Shown: piece after piece, positions 32,470 through 41,648 of the stretch
Layout of the letters: every line of letters begins with the position of its first letter
Numbering within the stretch: position 1 is the stretch's first letter
The notes under the pieces: generated by a model
Databases searched by the model: none
What the model was told of the DNA's origin: nothing
The model's input: only the letters and a program-made list of their open reading frames with translations
Program-made: the position numbers and the translations under genes
Assembly (NCBI RefSeq): GCF_024807145.1
Contig: NZ_JANUCA010000007.1
Span: 124,001 to 188,000 of the forward strand
Source of the DNA: Microbacterium sp. AK031
GTDB taxonomy: Bacteria > Actinomycetota > Actinomycetes > Actinomycetales > Microbacteriaceae
Direction: 5' to 3'
Length of the DNA: 64,000 nt

Positions 32470-32836
32470 GCCCGGAATCCGTACCCAGGTGACGGCGGAG
32501 CGCGGCGGAGATGTCGTCGAGGTGGGCGAGCTGCTGCGGGGTGAGAGCGTCGACGAACACCTCGCGCACGGCGCGCAGGTGCGGGACGGACCCGGCGCGG
32601 AAGATCTCCCGACCGGACTCCGTCGCCGTGACATCCACGCCGTGCACGTCGTCCGCACACGGGACGCGGCGGATCAGGTGGCGCTTCTCCATCCGGCCCA
32701 GATGATGCGAGAGCCGGCTGCGCTCCCAACCGATCAGCGCCGCCAGTTCCGCTGACCGCAGCGTGTACTGCCGCGCCTCCGTCAGAGCGAGCAGCACCTG
32801 GTAGTCCCCAGCCGACAGCGCCGACTCAGTCAGCAT
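32462..32836 (-). CDS. MarR-family regulator, N-terminally truncated
   Basis: A 124-residue winged-helix protein: '[20 protein letters not shown]' is the recognition region and '[20 protein letters not shown]' the wing. The frame stays open upstream to 32900 and encodes '[17 protein letters not shown]', the normal MarR first helix, but no start codon lies there. It then runs into a truncated gene of the opposite strand. The original 5' end and promoter therefore appear deleted, and the remaining ATG at 32836 may or may not be used. Confidence 0.65.
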   Translation of the reverse strand: MLTESALSAGDYQVLLALTEARQYTLRSAELAALIGWERSRLSHHLGRMEKRHLIRRVPCADDVHGVDVTATESGREIFRAGSVPHLRAVREVFVDALTPQQLAHLDDISAALRRHLGTDSGLS

Positions 32837-32892
32837 GCGACTGCCCAGGCGCGTGCGCAGCGACTGGGCAGTCTCGATGTAATCTCGCCAGG

Positions 32893-33444
32893 CGGATCGC
32901 GCTCACGATCGATGTGCTCGCACCCGGCGCGGCGGCGGTGCGCTCTGAGGTGGCCGCCCTCGAGGCCGATATCGTCGTGCTCGCACTGCCCCTGGGGAAG
33001 TACCGTCATGTACCTGTCGCGGAGCTTGAAGGCAAGCTCGTGGTGGATTCCATGAATTACTGGTGGGAGACGGATGGCATTCGCGACGATCTGAACGATC
33101 CGCGCACCTCGACGAGCGAGATCGTGCAGGAGTTCCTGCCGCGATCACGCGTCGTGAAGGCGCTGAACCATATGGGGTATCACGATCTCGAGGAAGAAGC
33201 CCGTCCGGCCGGAGCGGACGGCCGCAAGGCGATCGCGATCGCGGGCGACCGGGAGGCCGACGTCGCGCGTGTCTCAGAGTTCGTCGACGCGTTGGGGTTC
33301 GACGCGCTCATCGCCGGGCCCCTCGCCGCGGGTGCTCTGCTGGAGCCCGGTAGGCCCACGTTCGGGGCGGACCTTCCGATCGAGGAGTTGCACGCGCTCA
33401 TCGAGTTGGCTGCCGCTGAAACGTCGCACACTCGCGCTACGTGA
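32893..33444 (+). pseudogene. F420-dependent NADP oxidoreductase, 5' end deleted
   Basis: The frame reads '[13 protein letters not shown]', then '[18 protein letters not shown]', '[17 protein letters not shown]' and '[19 protein letters not shown]', all hallmarks of NADPH:F420 reductases. The first about 35 residues, including the GxGxxG nucleotide-binding turn, are missing, and the sequence instead joins the truncated MarR gene at about 32890-32900. A GTG at 32914 could still start a product, but without the Rossmann loop it should not bind NADP. Confidence 0.72.
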
Positions 33445-33530
33445 CGGGGTCGGCCATCGAGAGTGGCAAGATCGATCCAGTCCTCCGCAGAGGCGCCAAC
33501 GTGATGGTCACCAGCGCGAACCGCATCTAG
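33441..33530 (+). other. Possible 29-codon ORF or gene remnant
   Basis: A GTG overlaps the stop of the preceding pseudogene (GTGA), and the frame 'SAIESGKIDPVLRRGANVMV' runs to a TAG at 33528-33530. Amino-acid composition looks protein-like, and it may be the tail of a lost gene. I do not recognise a family. Confidence 0.25.
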
Positions 33531-33539
33531 TGCGCTGAC

Positions 33540-33740
33540 TTACCGGTCGCGTTCGAGTTCGTCGTCCTCAGCCGTGACCTTTTTGCCCAACGGGCCTCGG
33601 ATGGCGCCCGGCGGAACCTCTCCGTCACTCGACCCGAGGCCAGGAGCCCCGCTCTGTGGCAGTCAGTCGGATGCGCTGCGAGCGTGCTCGCGCTCGAGCT
33701 GCTCGGCATCGACTTCGCGCTCTCTGCTGTCACTACTCAT
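33540..33740 (-). pseudogene. Small acidic protein gene with an in-frame stop
   Basis: An AGGAG precedes an ATG at 33740 that encodes 'MSSDSREREVDAEQLEREHA' and then meets TGA (33665-33663). The same frame continues without another stop through 'SGAPGLGSSDGEVPPGAIRG' and 'KKVTAEDDELERDR' to TAA at 33542-33540. The two halves together make a 66-codon hydrophilic protein with coherent composition, so the TGA looks like a nonsense change (for example from CGA). Each half is too short to be listed as an ordinary ORF. The family is not known to me. Confidence 0.6.
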
Positions 33741-33861
33741 GCGTCGCTCCTGCGTGCTGTGTGGGCGGTGGAACAGGGCGTTGACAGGGACGGCGGATGC
33801 TTGCATCGTGCGGCGAGCGGATGCGCGTCATCTGCGGCAACGGTGTTGAGCGAGCCCACCA

Positions 33862-33900
33862 CACCCCGACGTGCGCCGCGGTGCAGCGCCCGTCGGGGTG
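33862..33900 (-). terminator. Terminator-like hairpin after the lyase gene
   Basis: CACCCCGACG (33862-33871) and CGTCGGGGTG (33891-33900) form a perfect 10-bp stem around a GC-rich 19-nt loop that can itself pair. It lies 20 nt past the stop of the minus-strand operon ending at 33921. Confidence 0.65.
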
Positions 33901-33920
33901 CGGTCCTTCCACATGGCTCA

Positions 33921-35942
33921 TCAGTTCAGATGGGCACGGCGCCTCCAGGAAACGACGATTCCGACTGCTCCGAGACCCATCGTCACAAGACCGACGGCGA
34001 CCCACACGATGTAGTCCGGTCCGCCCGTGGCTGCTAGCGCGGCGGCCGAGATCGCGCGACCATCTTGGGATCCGGGGGTGAGCCCTGCTCCATCGCCGGG
34101 CTCGGGTGAGCCGCCATCGGGCGTCCCGGGCGACCCCGGCCCCTCTGGGTTTTCAGGCTCCGGATCAGTCTCACCTGGTCCCTCCTCAGCGCCGGGATCC
34201 GCCAGCCCACCATGCGTGAGACTCAGGTGCGGGATGGAATGGATGCTCGTCATCGCGCCCTCCTCGACGAGGATTGCGGCCACCGGGTCGGAGGGGAAGT
34301 GGTTCTGTGCGAGTTCGAAATAGCTCATGCTGTGTGCGATCACGCCACCCTCGCGAAGGTAATCCACCGTGCGCACGTTCGCCAGGTCCGCGACATCGCC
34401 AGTGAAGAACTCGAACGACTCCGGGTCGGCGACCCAGCCCGAGGCTGCGTCGACGGCGTCCGACAAACCGACGCCGTTGGCGTTGGCATACGAGAAGAGA
34501 TCGATGTCGTGAGCGGCGAGCGTCTCGGCCACGAGGAACAGGGGCTGCAGCGAGAAGTGCGTGTACCAGATGCCGTAATCGCCGACTCCGTTGTTGCGCG
34601 TGATCTCCTCGGGGAGGTGTCCGTTCGGATCTATCTGATGCTCGAGCAGTTCCGTCGCCCGCTCGGCGGCGGCGGCGATCCCTGCGTCGTCGTTGAGATA
34701 GGAGGCACCGACGGTCGTGAGCTCCAGTGCCCAGCTGCCCCAGTTGTTCGTCCGATGCAGAATCGAACCTGCGACCGGGATCGCGGTCTCTTCGAGGAAC
34801 CCCGCGAACGCCAGTTCGCCCTCGCTCGACCACACGGGTGAGCCGTTCAGAAGCTCCGCAGCGTAGACGAACGCGGGAAAGTGGTAGCTGAAGGCAAGCG
34901 CCGAGTCTTCGCTGGTGCGGACGCACTCGACAGTGTTCGTCCATGCGTCGAGGAACTCCGCCGCATGCTGCCCATAGGACGCATCTCCGGTGAGCCGATA
35001 CGCCAGCGCGAGCTGATAGGCCGTGTTCGCGTCATTCTGCAGACCGTCCCGCGCCGCGCGATGAGCGTCAGGATCTTTGTAGAAGAAGGGAACGAAGTAG
35101 TTCTCCGGCGGCGCAGGCTCGCGCAGCATCCCCTTCGCCACATCCTCCATGAGCCGCTGGTATCCCGACGCCTGGGGCTCGGCCCCATCCTGAACGCGCG
35201 CAGAGACGGCGGCGATTCGCTCGTCGCTGTTCAGCACGTCACCGCGCTCACCTGACTCGCCCGGCTCGCCGGACCACACGATGCAATCTGCGGGAAGTGG
35301 CTCTGCCCGCTCGACGATGCCGTCGATCTCGACCGCGTCGATCGCCATCCGCAGGTCGCGATGCGCGGCGAAGGAGAAGCCGCCCTGATCGAATGTGTCA
35401 TCGGAAACACTCAGCGTCGGCTCGGGGTCGTCGCCGATCGTGACGGCGAGGGAGCCGCCGTCCCGTTCCACCGTGAGTGTCACCCAGTCGAGACCGGGCA
35501 GCGCGGAGGTGGCAGCACGGTCGAGGTACGTCACGCCTCCGTCGCCCGCCGCCTCGATGACGCCGAGTTCGCCGTTGTTGCGCAGCAGCACCGTGTATCC
35601 CGATTCTGTGTAGTCGTCATCGAGTGCGTTTCGGTCGAATGTGAATCCGGCCCACGCGGTGTCGCCTCCGCCGTCGGTTCGGAAGGTGACAGTGGTCGTG
35701 CTCACATCATCGAGCGCATGGTCGGTCAGCGCGAGAATCGACCCGCGGGAGCTGCCCGGTGTCGTGACGCGGGCGACGCCGTCTGATGCTTCCCATGCCC
35801 CGGCGGCCTGGGTCCAACGCGGGGCGAGTGAGTCGAAATCATCTCTCAAGGCGGACTCGTTCTCAGCCGCGGCGGCCGGTGTGGCCAGCGCGACGAGCGC
35901 GACCGCGGCAACTGCCGCGAGCGAGGATCCCCATCGATTCAT
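33921..35942 (-). CDS. Wall-anchored alginate-lyase-like polysaccharide lyase
   Basis: A 673-residue surface protein. A signal peptide (about 1-26) is followed by a concanavalin-like domain of about 180 residues beginning 'LRDDFDSLAPRWTQAAGAW'. The next domain is an alpha-toroid of the alginate lyase family, with 'DANTAYQLALAYRLTGDASY' and 'RTNNWGSWALELTTVGASYL' (Asn-Asn-Trp-Gly). Then come a Pro/Gly/Glu-rich spacer, 'AALAATGGPDYIVW', a hydrophobic segment and 'SWRRRAHLN', a LAxTG sortase signal. It would cleave uronic-acid or similar glycans at the cell wall, with products taken up by the ABC importer encoded in the same operon. The exact substrate is unknown. Confidence 0.8.
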   Translation of the reverse strand: MNRWGSSLAAVAAVALVALATPAAAAENESALRDDFDSLAPRWTQAAGAWEASDGVARVTTPGSSRGSILALTDHALDDVSTTTVTFRTDGGGDTAWAGFTFDRNALDDDYTESGYTVLLRNNGELGVIEAAGDGGVTYLDRAATSALPGLDWVTLTVERDGGSLAVTIGDDPEPTLSVSDDTFDQGGFSFAAHRDLRMAIDAVEIDGIVERAEPLPADCIVWSGEPGESGERGDVLNSDERIAAVSARVQDGAEPQASGYQRLMEDVAKGMLREPAPPENYFVPFFYKDPDAHRAARDGLQNDANTAYQLALAYRLTGDASYGQHAAEFLDAWTNTVECVRTSEDSALAFSYHFPAFVYAAELLNGSPVWSSEGELAFAGFLEETAIPVAGSILHRTNNWGSWALELTTVGASYLNDDAGIAAAAERATELLEHQIDPNGHLPEEITRNNGVGDYGIWYTHFSLQPLFLVAETLAAHDIDLFSYANANGVGLSDAVDAASGWVADPESFEFFTGDVADLANVRTVDYLREGGVIAHSMSYFELAQNHFPSDPVAAILVEEGAMTSIHSIPHLSLTHGGLADPGAEEGPGETDPEPENPEGPGSPGTPDGGSPEPGDGAGLTPGSQDGRAISAAALAATGGPDYIVWVAVGLVTMGLGAVGIVVSWRRRAHLN

Positions 35943-35986
35943 CGTTCGTTTTCCTTTCCTTCAGGTTTCTGTGAGCGGCGAGGAGG

Positions 35987-38236
35987 TCAGTAGACCCGGA
36001 AGGAGACGACCCTCGCCTGAGGCACGCCATTCGTCGCGAGCACCCTGAGTCGCACCGCATCGGCACGCACGTTCACGGTGTGCACCCGCTGTCGACGTCG
36101 ATTCGCCTCCACCCGAGCGAGCTCGTTCCATTCGGAGCCGGAGCGCGCCTCGAGCACGTAATCTCGCACGAGTTCTGGGAAGACACGATCGGGCGTGCGG
36201 TGGTGATGCAATGTGTTGAGTTCGACATCGGTGTCGTCGTCGAATACGAGACGGATGCTGCGGACGTCCTGCGGTTCGTCCCACTCCAGCGTCAACGACC
36301 GCTGGTCGTCACCGGCTTGCGAGACCCACATGTTCGGCCCGCCGTAGAAGCGCTGATATCCGCCGACGGCCTTACGCTCGGAGTAGGCCTCGGTGCCCGG
36401 CGAAAGACGCAGGCGCGGCGTCGTGCCCCGCATCGGGATGGCCGGCCAGGCGATGACGCTCTCTGACTCCTCCACGAGGACATTCGCATCACCGTCCGCC
36501 TGCGGTCGGTGCGGAAGCGCGAGGACGCCCGGTACTTGCGCTTCGGAAAGAACGACGGAGACACCTTCGGCTGCCTCGAGCACGATCACGACGTTCTCGG
36601 GCTCGTGCGGCGTCCATTCGAGCGGAAGACGCACCCACTGCGGCTCATCCGACGCGGTCACAGCGACTTCGATCCGAGCGCGCTCGTCGATCGGCACCGC
36701 ATTCTGCCGACGCCCCGTGGTCCACAGGCCGGCCCCGAGCGTCGCGTCCTTCGAAACCACGAGCAGCACCTCGAGGAAGTCGAGGCGAGGATCGACGGGA
36801 ACGAGGATCCCCAGGTCCCTCCCGAGGGAGAAACGTGTCTGCGCAGCATCCGAGAACAGCTCGATCGGGTCGATCGTCCGAGCGACCGACGACGCGACGA
36901 CGCGAGCGGAACGCGCCAGATCGTCCGGATCGGTATTGCGGATACCGAACACAGAGGCGTCCTGGCGCAGCACGAGCTGGCGCAACGCGTCGACGTGTCG
37001 CGTGGCGAGCTCACGCGGACGCACCCCCAGATCGAGCGCGAGCGATGCACCGGTGCCCGCGGCTTCGCCTCCGGCACCGCACGTCGCCATCACGCGCGTC
37101 GACCCGAAGGCGACGTGCGTCGCCGAGATGTCGCGTCCGGCGAGCAGCAGGTTCGCAATGTCGCGAGAGTAGTAGCTGCGGAAGGGGATGCCGTAGATGC
37201 CGTCCGAGTAGCGCTGGTGCGCTCCAGGACTGGTCGCGTACATTCCCTCGACCGGGTGCAGGTCGATCGACCAGCCGCCGAAGGCGACATCATCGTCATG
37301 GTCGACCTGATCGAGGAGGTCATTCTGAGTCAGAACGTGATCACCGAGGAAGCGGCGGTACTCACGCTTGCCGGGCAGTGCACCGACCCACTCGAGATCG
37401 AGATTCTCGGCGTCGAAGTCGCCCGAGTTCTTGATGTGGTCCCAGATGCCGAAGATCACCGATCGCAGTTCGTCGCGGATCAGCTCGTTGTCACTCACGG
37501 TGTCGAGGTGACCACCCCACTCGATCCACCAGTAGTGCGCTCCCGAATCACCGGAACGAAGGATGCGCGAGGTGGGGATGGGAGTCTTCGTGATGTCCTT
37601 CGCCGAGTCGGGTGCGACGAAATCGACGGGCCGGCCGAGATCCTTCGTGTAGAAGAGGATCGTCGAGCCGAGAAGCTCAGTATCGGCTTCTTCCGGTGCC
37701 CACGCTTCGTCGAACTCGTGGCGCGCTTCGCGTCCGATGCGGTACTCGGCACCTGCGAGGTGGCCGATGAGCCCATCGCCTGTGCAGTCGAGGAAGTAGG
37801 GACTGCGGAAGGTCGTCCAGATCTCCGAACCCATCGTCCACGCTCGAACCGATGTCACAAGACGTTCACCGTCGATCTCGGCTGTATCGATCTCCCGCAC
37901 ATCGGTGTTGAGGAACAGGGTGATGTTCTCCTCCGCTCGCACTGCGTCGAGCACCACCTCGTCCCAGATGATCGGGTTGCCTTCGGGGTTTCGGTACTGA
38001 TTCTCGACGTAGAGCTCCCCGATCACGCCGCTCTCTCGCGCAAATCGCTGCACACCGTGCGCGGTGGCGCCGACCACCCAAACCCGCACCTCCGAGGACG
38101 AGTTGCCGCCGAGCACCGGACGATTTCCGATCAGCGCGACTCGCTTGCCGAGGCGCGCCGCGCTGACGGCCGCGCATACTCCGGCCAACCCTCCCCCCAC
38201 CACGGTGATGTCGGCTTCGAACGTTTGAGTGCGCAT
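35987..38236 (-). CDS. FAD-dependent oxidoreductase of a glycan-utilisation cluster
   Basis: A 749-residue flavoprotein of the FAD_oxidored (PF12831-like) type. 'ITVVGGGLAGVCAAVSAARL' is the FAD-binding GxGxxG, and 'RPVLGGNSSSEVRVW' with 'DCTGDGLIGHLAGAEYRIG' are typical of the family. The C-terminal 250 residues look like beta-sandwich, carbohydrate-binding modules ('YQRFYGGPNMWVSQAGDDQR', 'VRSIRLVFDDDTDVELNTLH'). No signal peptide is seen, so it acts in the cytoplasm. Lying between the solute-binding protein (72 nt) and the lyase (44 nt), it probably oxidises an imported sugar or oligosaccharide. Confidence 0.8.
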   Translation of the reverse strand: MRTQTFEADITVVGGGLAGVCAAVSAARLGKRVALIGNRPVLGGNSSSEVRVWVVGATAHGVQRFARESGVIGELYVENQYRNPEGNPIIWDEVVLDAVRAEENITLFLNTDVREIDTAEIDGERLVTSVRAWTMGSEIWTTFRSPYFLDCTGDGLIGHLAGAEYRIGREARHEFDEAWAPEEADTELLGSTILFYTKDLGRPVDFVAPDSAKDITKTPIPTSRILRSGDSGAHYWWIEWGGHLDTVSDNELIRDELRSVIFGIWDHIKNSGDFDAENLDLEWVGALPGKREYRRFLGDHVLTQNDLLDQVDHDDDVAFGGWSIDLHPVEGMYATSPGAHQRYSDGIYGIPFRSYYSRDIANLLLAGRDISATHVAFGSTRVMATCGAGGEAAGTGASLALDLGVRPRELATRHVDALRQLVLRQDASVFGIRNTDPDDLARSARVVASSVARTIDPIELFSDAAQTRFSLGRDLGILVPVDPRLDFLEVLLVVSKDATLGAGLWTTGRRQNAVPIDERARIEVAVTASDEPQWVRLPLEWTPHEPENVVIVLEAAEGVSVVLSEAQVPGVLALPHRPQADGDANVLVEESESVIAWPAIPMRGTTPRLRLSPGTEAYSERKAVGGYQRFYGGPNMWVSQAGDDQRSLTLEWDEPQDVRSIRLVFDDDTDVELNTLHHHRTPDRVFPELVRDYVLEARSGSEWNELARVEANRRRQRVHTVNVRADAVRLRVLATNGVPQARVVSFRVY

Positions 38237-38308
38237 GGATTTCCTTCGCGGGGCGTGGGGAGGAGCCCGCGCGCAATATCGCGCGCGGGCGGTCGGTCGT
38301 ACGAGCGG

Positions 38309-39595
38309 TCAGAGCAGCTTGGTGATGGCGTCTCCGGCGGTCTTCATCGCATCCTTCGCCGAGCTCTGGCCGATCAGCACCGCCTGCACCTGTTCGGCGA
38401 TCGCCGTCTCCATCTGCCCGTAGCCGGGGTACTTCCACAGCGGGCTCGCCTTTGCGGTGGACGTGATCGATGAGGTGAATGCTTCGACGAACGTGTTCGA
38501 CGTGACCGCGCTCGACGCGAGCGCAGCATCTGTCGTGGGCGGAAGGCCGAGGGCGGTGAAGTACGCCTCGCTCTGCTTCTGATCGCTCGTGAGCCACTGA
38601 GCGAAGTCGGCAGCGGTCGATGCGCCGTCGCCGTCGACGACGACGACGAGGTGTCCCCACAGCACATGCTGCGGGGTGTCGCCGGCTGCGAGTGTCGGCC
38701 GTGCGACGGGAATCATCTTGTCGCCGAGACCCGAGTCGGGCGACTGGGCGACGACGGCCGACTTGCCGACAGGCGCGTCGTCGTAGAGCGCCGCGGCGCC
38801 CTGCGCGAATAGCGTGCGGGCGGCGGCACGATCGACGTCGGGTGCGATCAACCCCTCGTCGTACAGCTTTTTGTACCACGCGACCGCTTTGACAGATGCT
38901 TCATCTCCGATCGCGGCTCGATCGCCGTCGAGGATCGGCGAACCGAAGGTCTGCATCCAGACGATGATGTCCTTCAGCTGCGCTGCCTTCGTGCTCGCGG
39001 CATACGGAATGACCCCGATGCCCTTGAGCGCGCGGAGTCCTTCTTCGAATTCCTCGATCGTGCCGGGCGTGAGTGTAGCGCCGGCACGATCCATCAGCTC
39101 CTTGTTCCCGATCAGGCCCACAGCGCCGATGGTCCACGGCAGCGCGAGCTGCGCACCATCAAGGGTTCCCGCACCGAGCGCTGACTCGGTGTAGCCGCGA
39201 TCGGAAGCGAATGCCGAGAGGTCGGTCAGCTTTCCCAGTGCGGCGAGCGCCGACAGCCACGCGACGTCGAGCTGAGCAGCTCCGGCGAACTGACCGCCGC
39301 GCACCTGCAGTGTCAGCTGGTTCAGGTAGTCGTTGTACGGATAGGCAGTGGTGTCGATCGTGATGCCTTCGCCCTGTGAGAACGAGTCGAGCGCGGCTTC
39401 GACCGTCGGCTTGGCCGCATCTTCCGACAGGCTCCACGATGCGAACGTGAAGTCGGTCGCCTTGCCGGCGCCTGGAGTCACGGCGCTTCCGCCCGACTGA
39501 CCGGGCGCGCAGCCGGCGATGGCGAACAGGGCGGCGCCGCCGACGCCGAAGGCGGAGTAGCGCAGCAGTGAACGACGAGAGATTTCGGTGACCAT
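38309..39595 (-). CDS. Sugar ABC transporter, substrate-binding lipoprotein
   Basis: A 428-residue family 1 extracellular binding protein. The N-terminus 'SRRSLLRYSAFGVGG' is Tat-like and ends in the lipobox 'FAIAGC'. 'QLDVAWLSALAALGKLTDLS' and 'LALPWTIGAVGLIGNKELMD' are typical of the oligosaccharide-binding group. It delivers the substrate to the two permeases encoded 57 nt upstream. No ATPase gene is present in the cluster, so a shared MsiK-type ATPase elsewhere is likely. Confidence 0.88.
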   Translation of the reverse strand: MVTEISRRSLLRYSAFGVGGAALFAIAGCAPGQSGGSAVTPGAGKATDFTFASWSLSEDAAKPTVEAALDSFSQGEGITIDTTAYPYNDYLNQLTLQVRGGQFAGAAQLDVAWLSALAALGKLTDLSAFASDRGYTESALGAGTLDGAQLALPWTIGAVGLIGNKELMDRAGATLTPGTIEEFEEGLRALKGIGVIPYAASTKAAQLKDIIVWMQTFGSPILDGDRAAIGDEASVKAVAWYKKLYDEGLIAPDVDRAAARTLFAQGAAALYDDAPVGKSAVVAQSPDSGLGDKMIPVARPTLAAGDTPQHVLWGHLVVVVDGDGASTAADFAQWLTSDQKQSEAYFTALGLPPTTDAALASSAVTSNTFVEAFTSSITSTAKASPLWKYPGYGQMETAIAEQVQAVLIGQSSAKDAMKTAGDAITKLL

Positions 39596-39652
39596 GGATT
39601 CTCCTTCGAAGCGGATGGTTCGGATTGTTCGGACGAGTGGTGAGAGTGCGAT

Positions 39653-40549
39653 TCAGCCCTTGACCGCGCCGGCGGTGATGCCGCCCACGAGGAAGCGTTG
39701 CAGAAGGATGAAGGCGATGCAGACCGGAACGGACACGATGAGCGATGCCGCCATCAACGCCGGCCATGACGTACTGGCCTCGGAGATGAATGTGTTGACG
39801 AGCCCCGGAGGGAGTGTCTGCCGGTCTGGCCCCGCAAGAGTGAGGGCGAAGATGAAGTCGTTCCATCCGCGCACGAAGGCGAAGAGTCCGGCCGCCACGA
39901 GCCCGGGTGCCGCCAGCGGCAGGATCACCGAGTGGAAGATGCGCCAAGGGCTCGCGCCGTCGATACGCGCGGCCTCGATGAGGTCATCGGGAAGGGCGTC
40001 GAAGAACCCCTTCAGCATCCAGACGCAGAGCGGAAGCGTGAACGTCGTGAACGAGAGGATCAGCGCGAGGTAGGTGTTCAGCAGGCCGAACTGGGCGAAG
40101 ACGAGGTACAGCGTGACCAGCAGCAGCGCCTGGGGGAACATCTGACTCGACAGCACGAAGTACATGAGCGACTTGCGTCCGCCGAAGCGGTATTTCGAGA
40201 ACGCGAACCCCATGTACATCGAGACGACCACCGAGAGCACCGCTGTGATCACCGAGACGATGATGCTGTTTCGCAGGTAGCCGAAGATCTCGGGGTTCCC
40301 GAAGACCGTCGCGTAGTGATCGAAGGTGATCTCGCTGGGGAGAAGACTCGGAGGGAACTGGAAGACCAGGTGATCCGGTGTGAGTGAGGTCCTCAGCAGC
40401 CAGTAGGCCGGTGCGAATCCGAAGAATGCGATCACGGCGAGCGTGATCCACATCCCCCAGCGCACACGGCCTCGGCGGCGGCGACGCTTCGGCGTCGGCG
40501 TTGATTCCGCTTCGACCACGTGGACGGGGGCGGGTGCGATCGTGCTCAT
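39653..40549 (-). CDS. Sugar ABC transporter permease (MalG type)
   Basis: A 298-residue permease with six hydrophobic segments. The ATPase-contacting loop is 'EAARIDGASPWRIFHSVILP' followed by 'LAAPGLVAAGLFAFVRGWND'. It is the second permease of the carbohydrate importer and overlaps the MalF-type gene by 4 nt (ATGA at 40546-40549). Confidence 0.92.
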   Translation of the reverse strand: MSTIAPAPVHVVEAESTPTPKRRRRRGRVRWGMWITLAVIAFFGFAPAYWLLRTSLTPDHLVFQFPPSLLPSEITFDHYATVFGNPEIFGYLRNSIIVSVITAVLSVVVSMYMGFAFSKYRFGGRKSLMYFVLSSQMFPQALLLVTLYLVFAQFGLLNTYLALILSFTTFTLPLCVWMLKGFFDALPDDLIEAARIDGASPWRIFHSVILPLAAPGLVAAGLFAFVRGWNDFIFALTLAGPDRQTLPPGLVNTFISEASTSWPALMAASLIVSVPVCIAFILLQRFLVGGITAGAVKG

Positions 40550-41481
40550 CTGCGCACTCCTTCCTCGTCGCGCTCGGAGAGCCAGACGTAGACCACGACG
40601 AGCACGGTGAGCAGGATCATCCAGAGGAGACCCAGTGCGCCCGCATGACCGAGGTCATAGCCCTTGAAGGCGGCGTCGTACACCTCGGTCGCGAAGGTGC
40701 TCGTCGTTCCGGCCGGGCCTCCGCCTGTGAGCACGAAGATCGTGTCGAAATGCTGGAAGTTCCAGATGAACTCGAGCAGGATGACGAGGGCTGCCACGCC
40801 GCGGATATGCGGCCATGTCACAGCGAAGAATCGTCGGACGCTGTTCGCCCCGTCCATCTCGGCAGCCTCGTGGAGCTCACCAGGCACGGTCTGAAGCCCC
40901 GCGAGAAGCATGACCATGATCCACGGGAACGTGTTCCACGTCTTGGCGACGATCAGCGCCGTGCGCGCGGTGTCAGTCTGGAAGAGCCACGCGATCGGGC
41001 TGTCGATCGCGCCAAGACTCATCAGGATACCGTTGAGTACGCCATAGTTCGCATCGAAGATCCACATCCAGAGGAAAGAGACGACAACTCCGGGGATGAG
41101 CCAGGGGATGAGGAAGGCGCCACGCAGAAGACGGGATCCCGGGAACCGCTGGTTCAGCACGAGTGCGAGTGCGAGGCCGATGAGGAACGGGAAGCCGGTC
41201 GCGCCGACGGTGAAGATCAACGTCTGTCCGACGAGGCGGGGGAAGTCGTCCGTGAGCACAGCCGCGATGTTGTCAAAGCCCACGAACTCCATGCCCGGGT
41301 AGAGCAGGTTCTCATCGAAGAACGCCGACACCAGCGAACGGATAAGGGGGTAGAGGACGATCGCGCACAGGAGGACCACTCCTGGCAGCAGCAGGAATGC
41401 GAGGAATGTACGTTCGCCGAGGCGGGCGCCGAGAGTGCGCCGCTTACTCAGCGCGGCATCCACGGTGGATGAGGTCATCAT
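40546..41481 (-). CDS. Sugar ABC transporter permease (MalF type)
   Basis: A 311-residue permease with six hydrophobic segments and the loop 'EAAEMDGANSVRRFFAVTWP' near residue 230. It is the first gene of the minus-strand glycan operon, divergent from the IclR regulator. Two consecutive ATGs (41481, 41478) mark the start. Confidence 0.92.
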   Translation of the reverse strand: MMTSSTVDAALSKRRTLGARLGERTFLAFLLLPGVVLLCAIVLYPLIRSLVSAFFDENLLYPGMEFVGFDNIAAVLTDDFPRLVGQTLIFTVGATGFPFLIGLALALVLNQRFPGSRLLRGAFLIPWLIPGVVVSFLWMWIFDANYGVLNGILMSLGAIDSPIAWLFQTDTARTALIVAKTWNTFPWIMVMLLAGLQTVPGELHEAAEMDGANSVRRFFAVTWPHIRGVAALVILLEFIWNFQHFDTIFVLTGGGPAGTTSTFATEVYDAAFKGYDLGHAGALGLLWMILLTVLVVVYVWLSERDEEGVRR

Positions 41482-41575
41482 CGTCCTTCTTCATCTCAAA
41501 CAGAGGGCTTCGTTTTTCGGCGCCGTGTCAGTAAGGCGACATCGGCTCGTGATCAGAGTGCACGAACTTCTCATC

Positions 41576-41606
41576 TTGTGCAACTGCTATGCAGTATGTG
41601 CATAAT
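41576..41606 (+). promoter_or_regulatory. IclR promoter/operator candidate
   Basis: CATAAT (41601-41606) is a good -10 with TTGTGC (41576-41581) upstream. It overlaps the inverted repeat ATGCA-N5-TGCAT (41589-41603) and further TGTGCA copies, as expected for an IclR operator that also controls the divergent transporter operon. Confidence 0.5.
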
Positions 41607-41648
41607 AGTCCCGGATCGGTCCAGTTCCCCGACTGAGAGGCGGAGGCC

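Noticed and set aside
36509-38473. A 654-codon open frame on the plus strand
   Set aside because: Shadow of the FAD oxidoreductase; no family motifs and Arg-rich composition.
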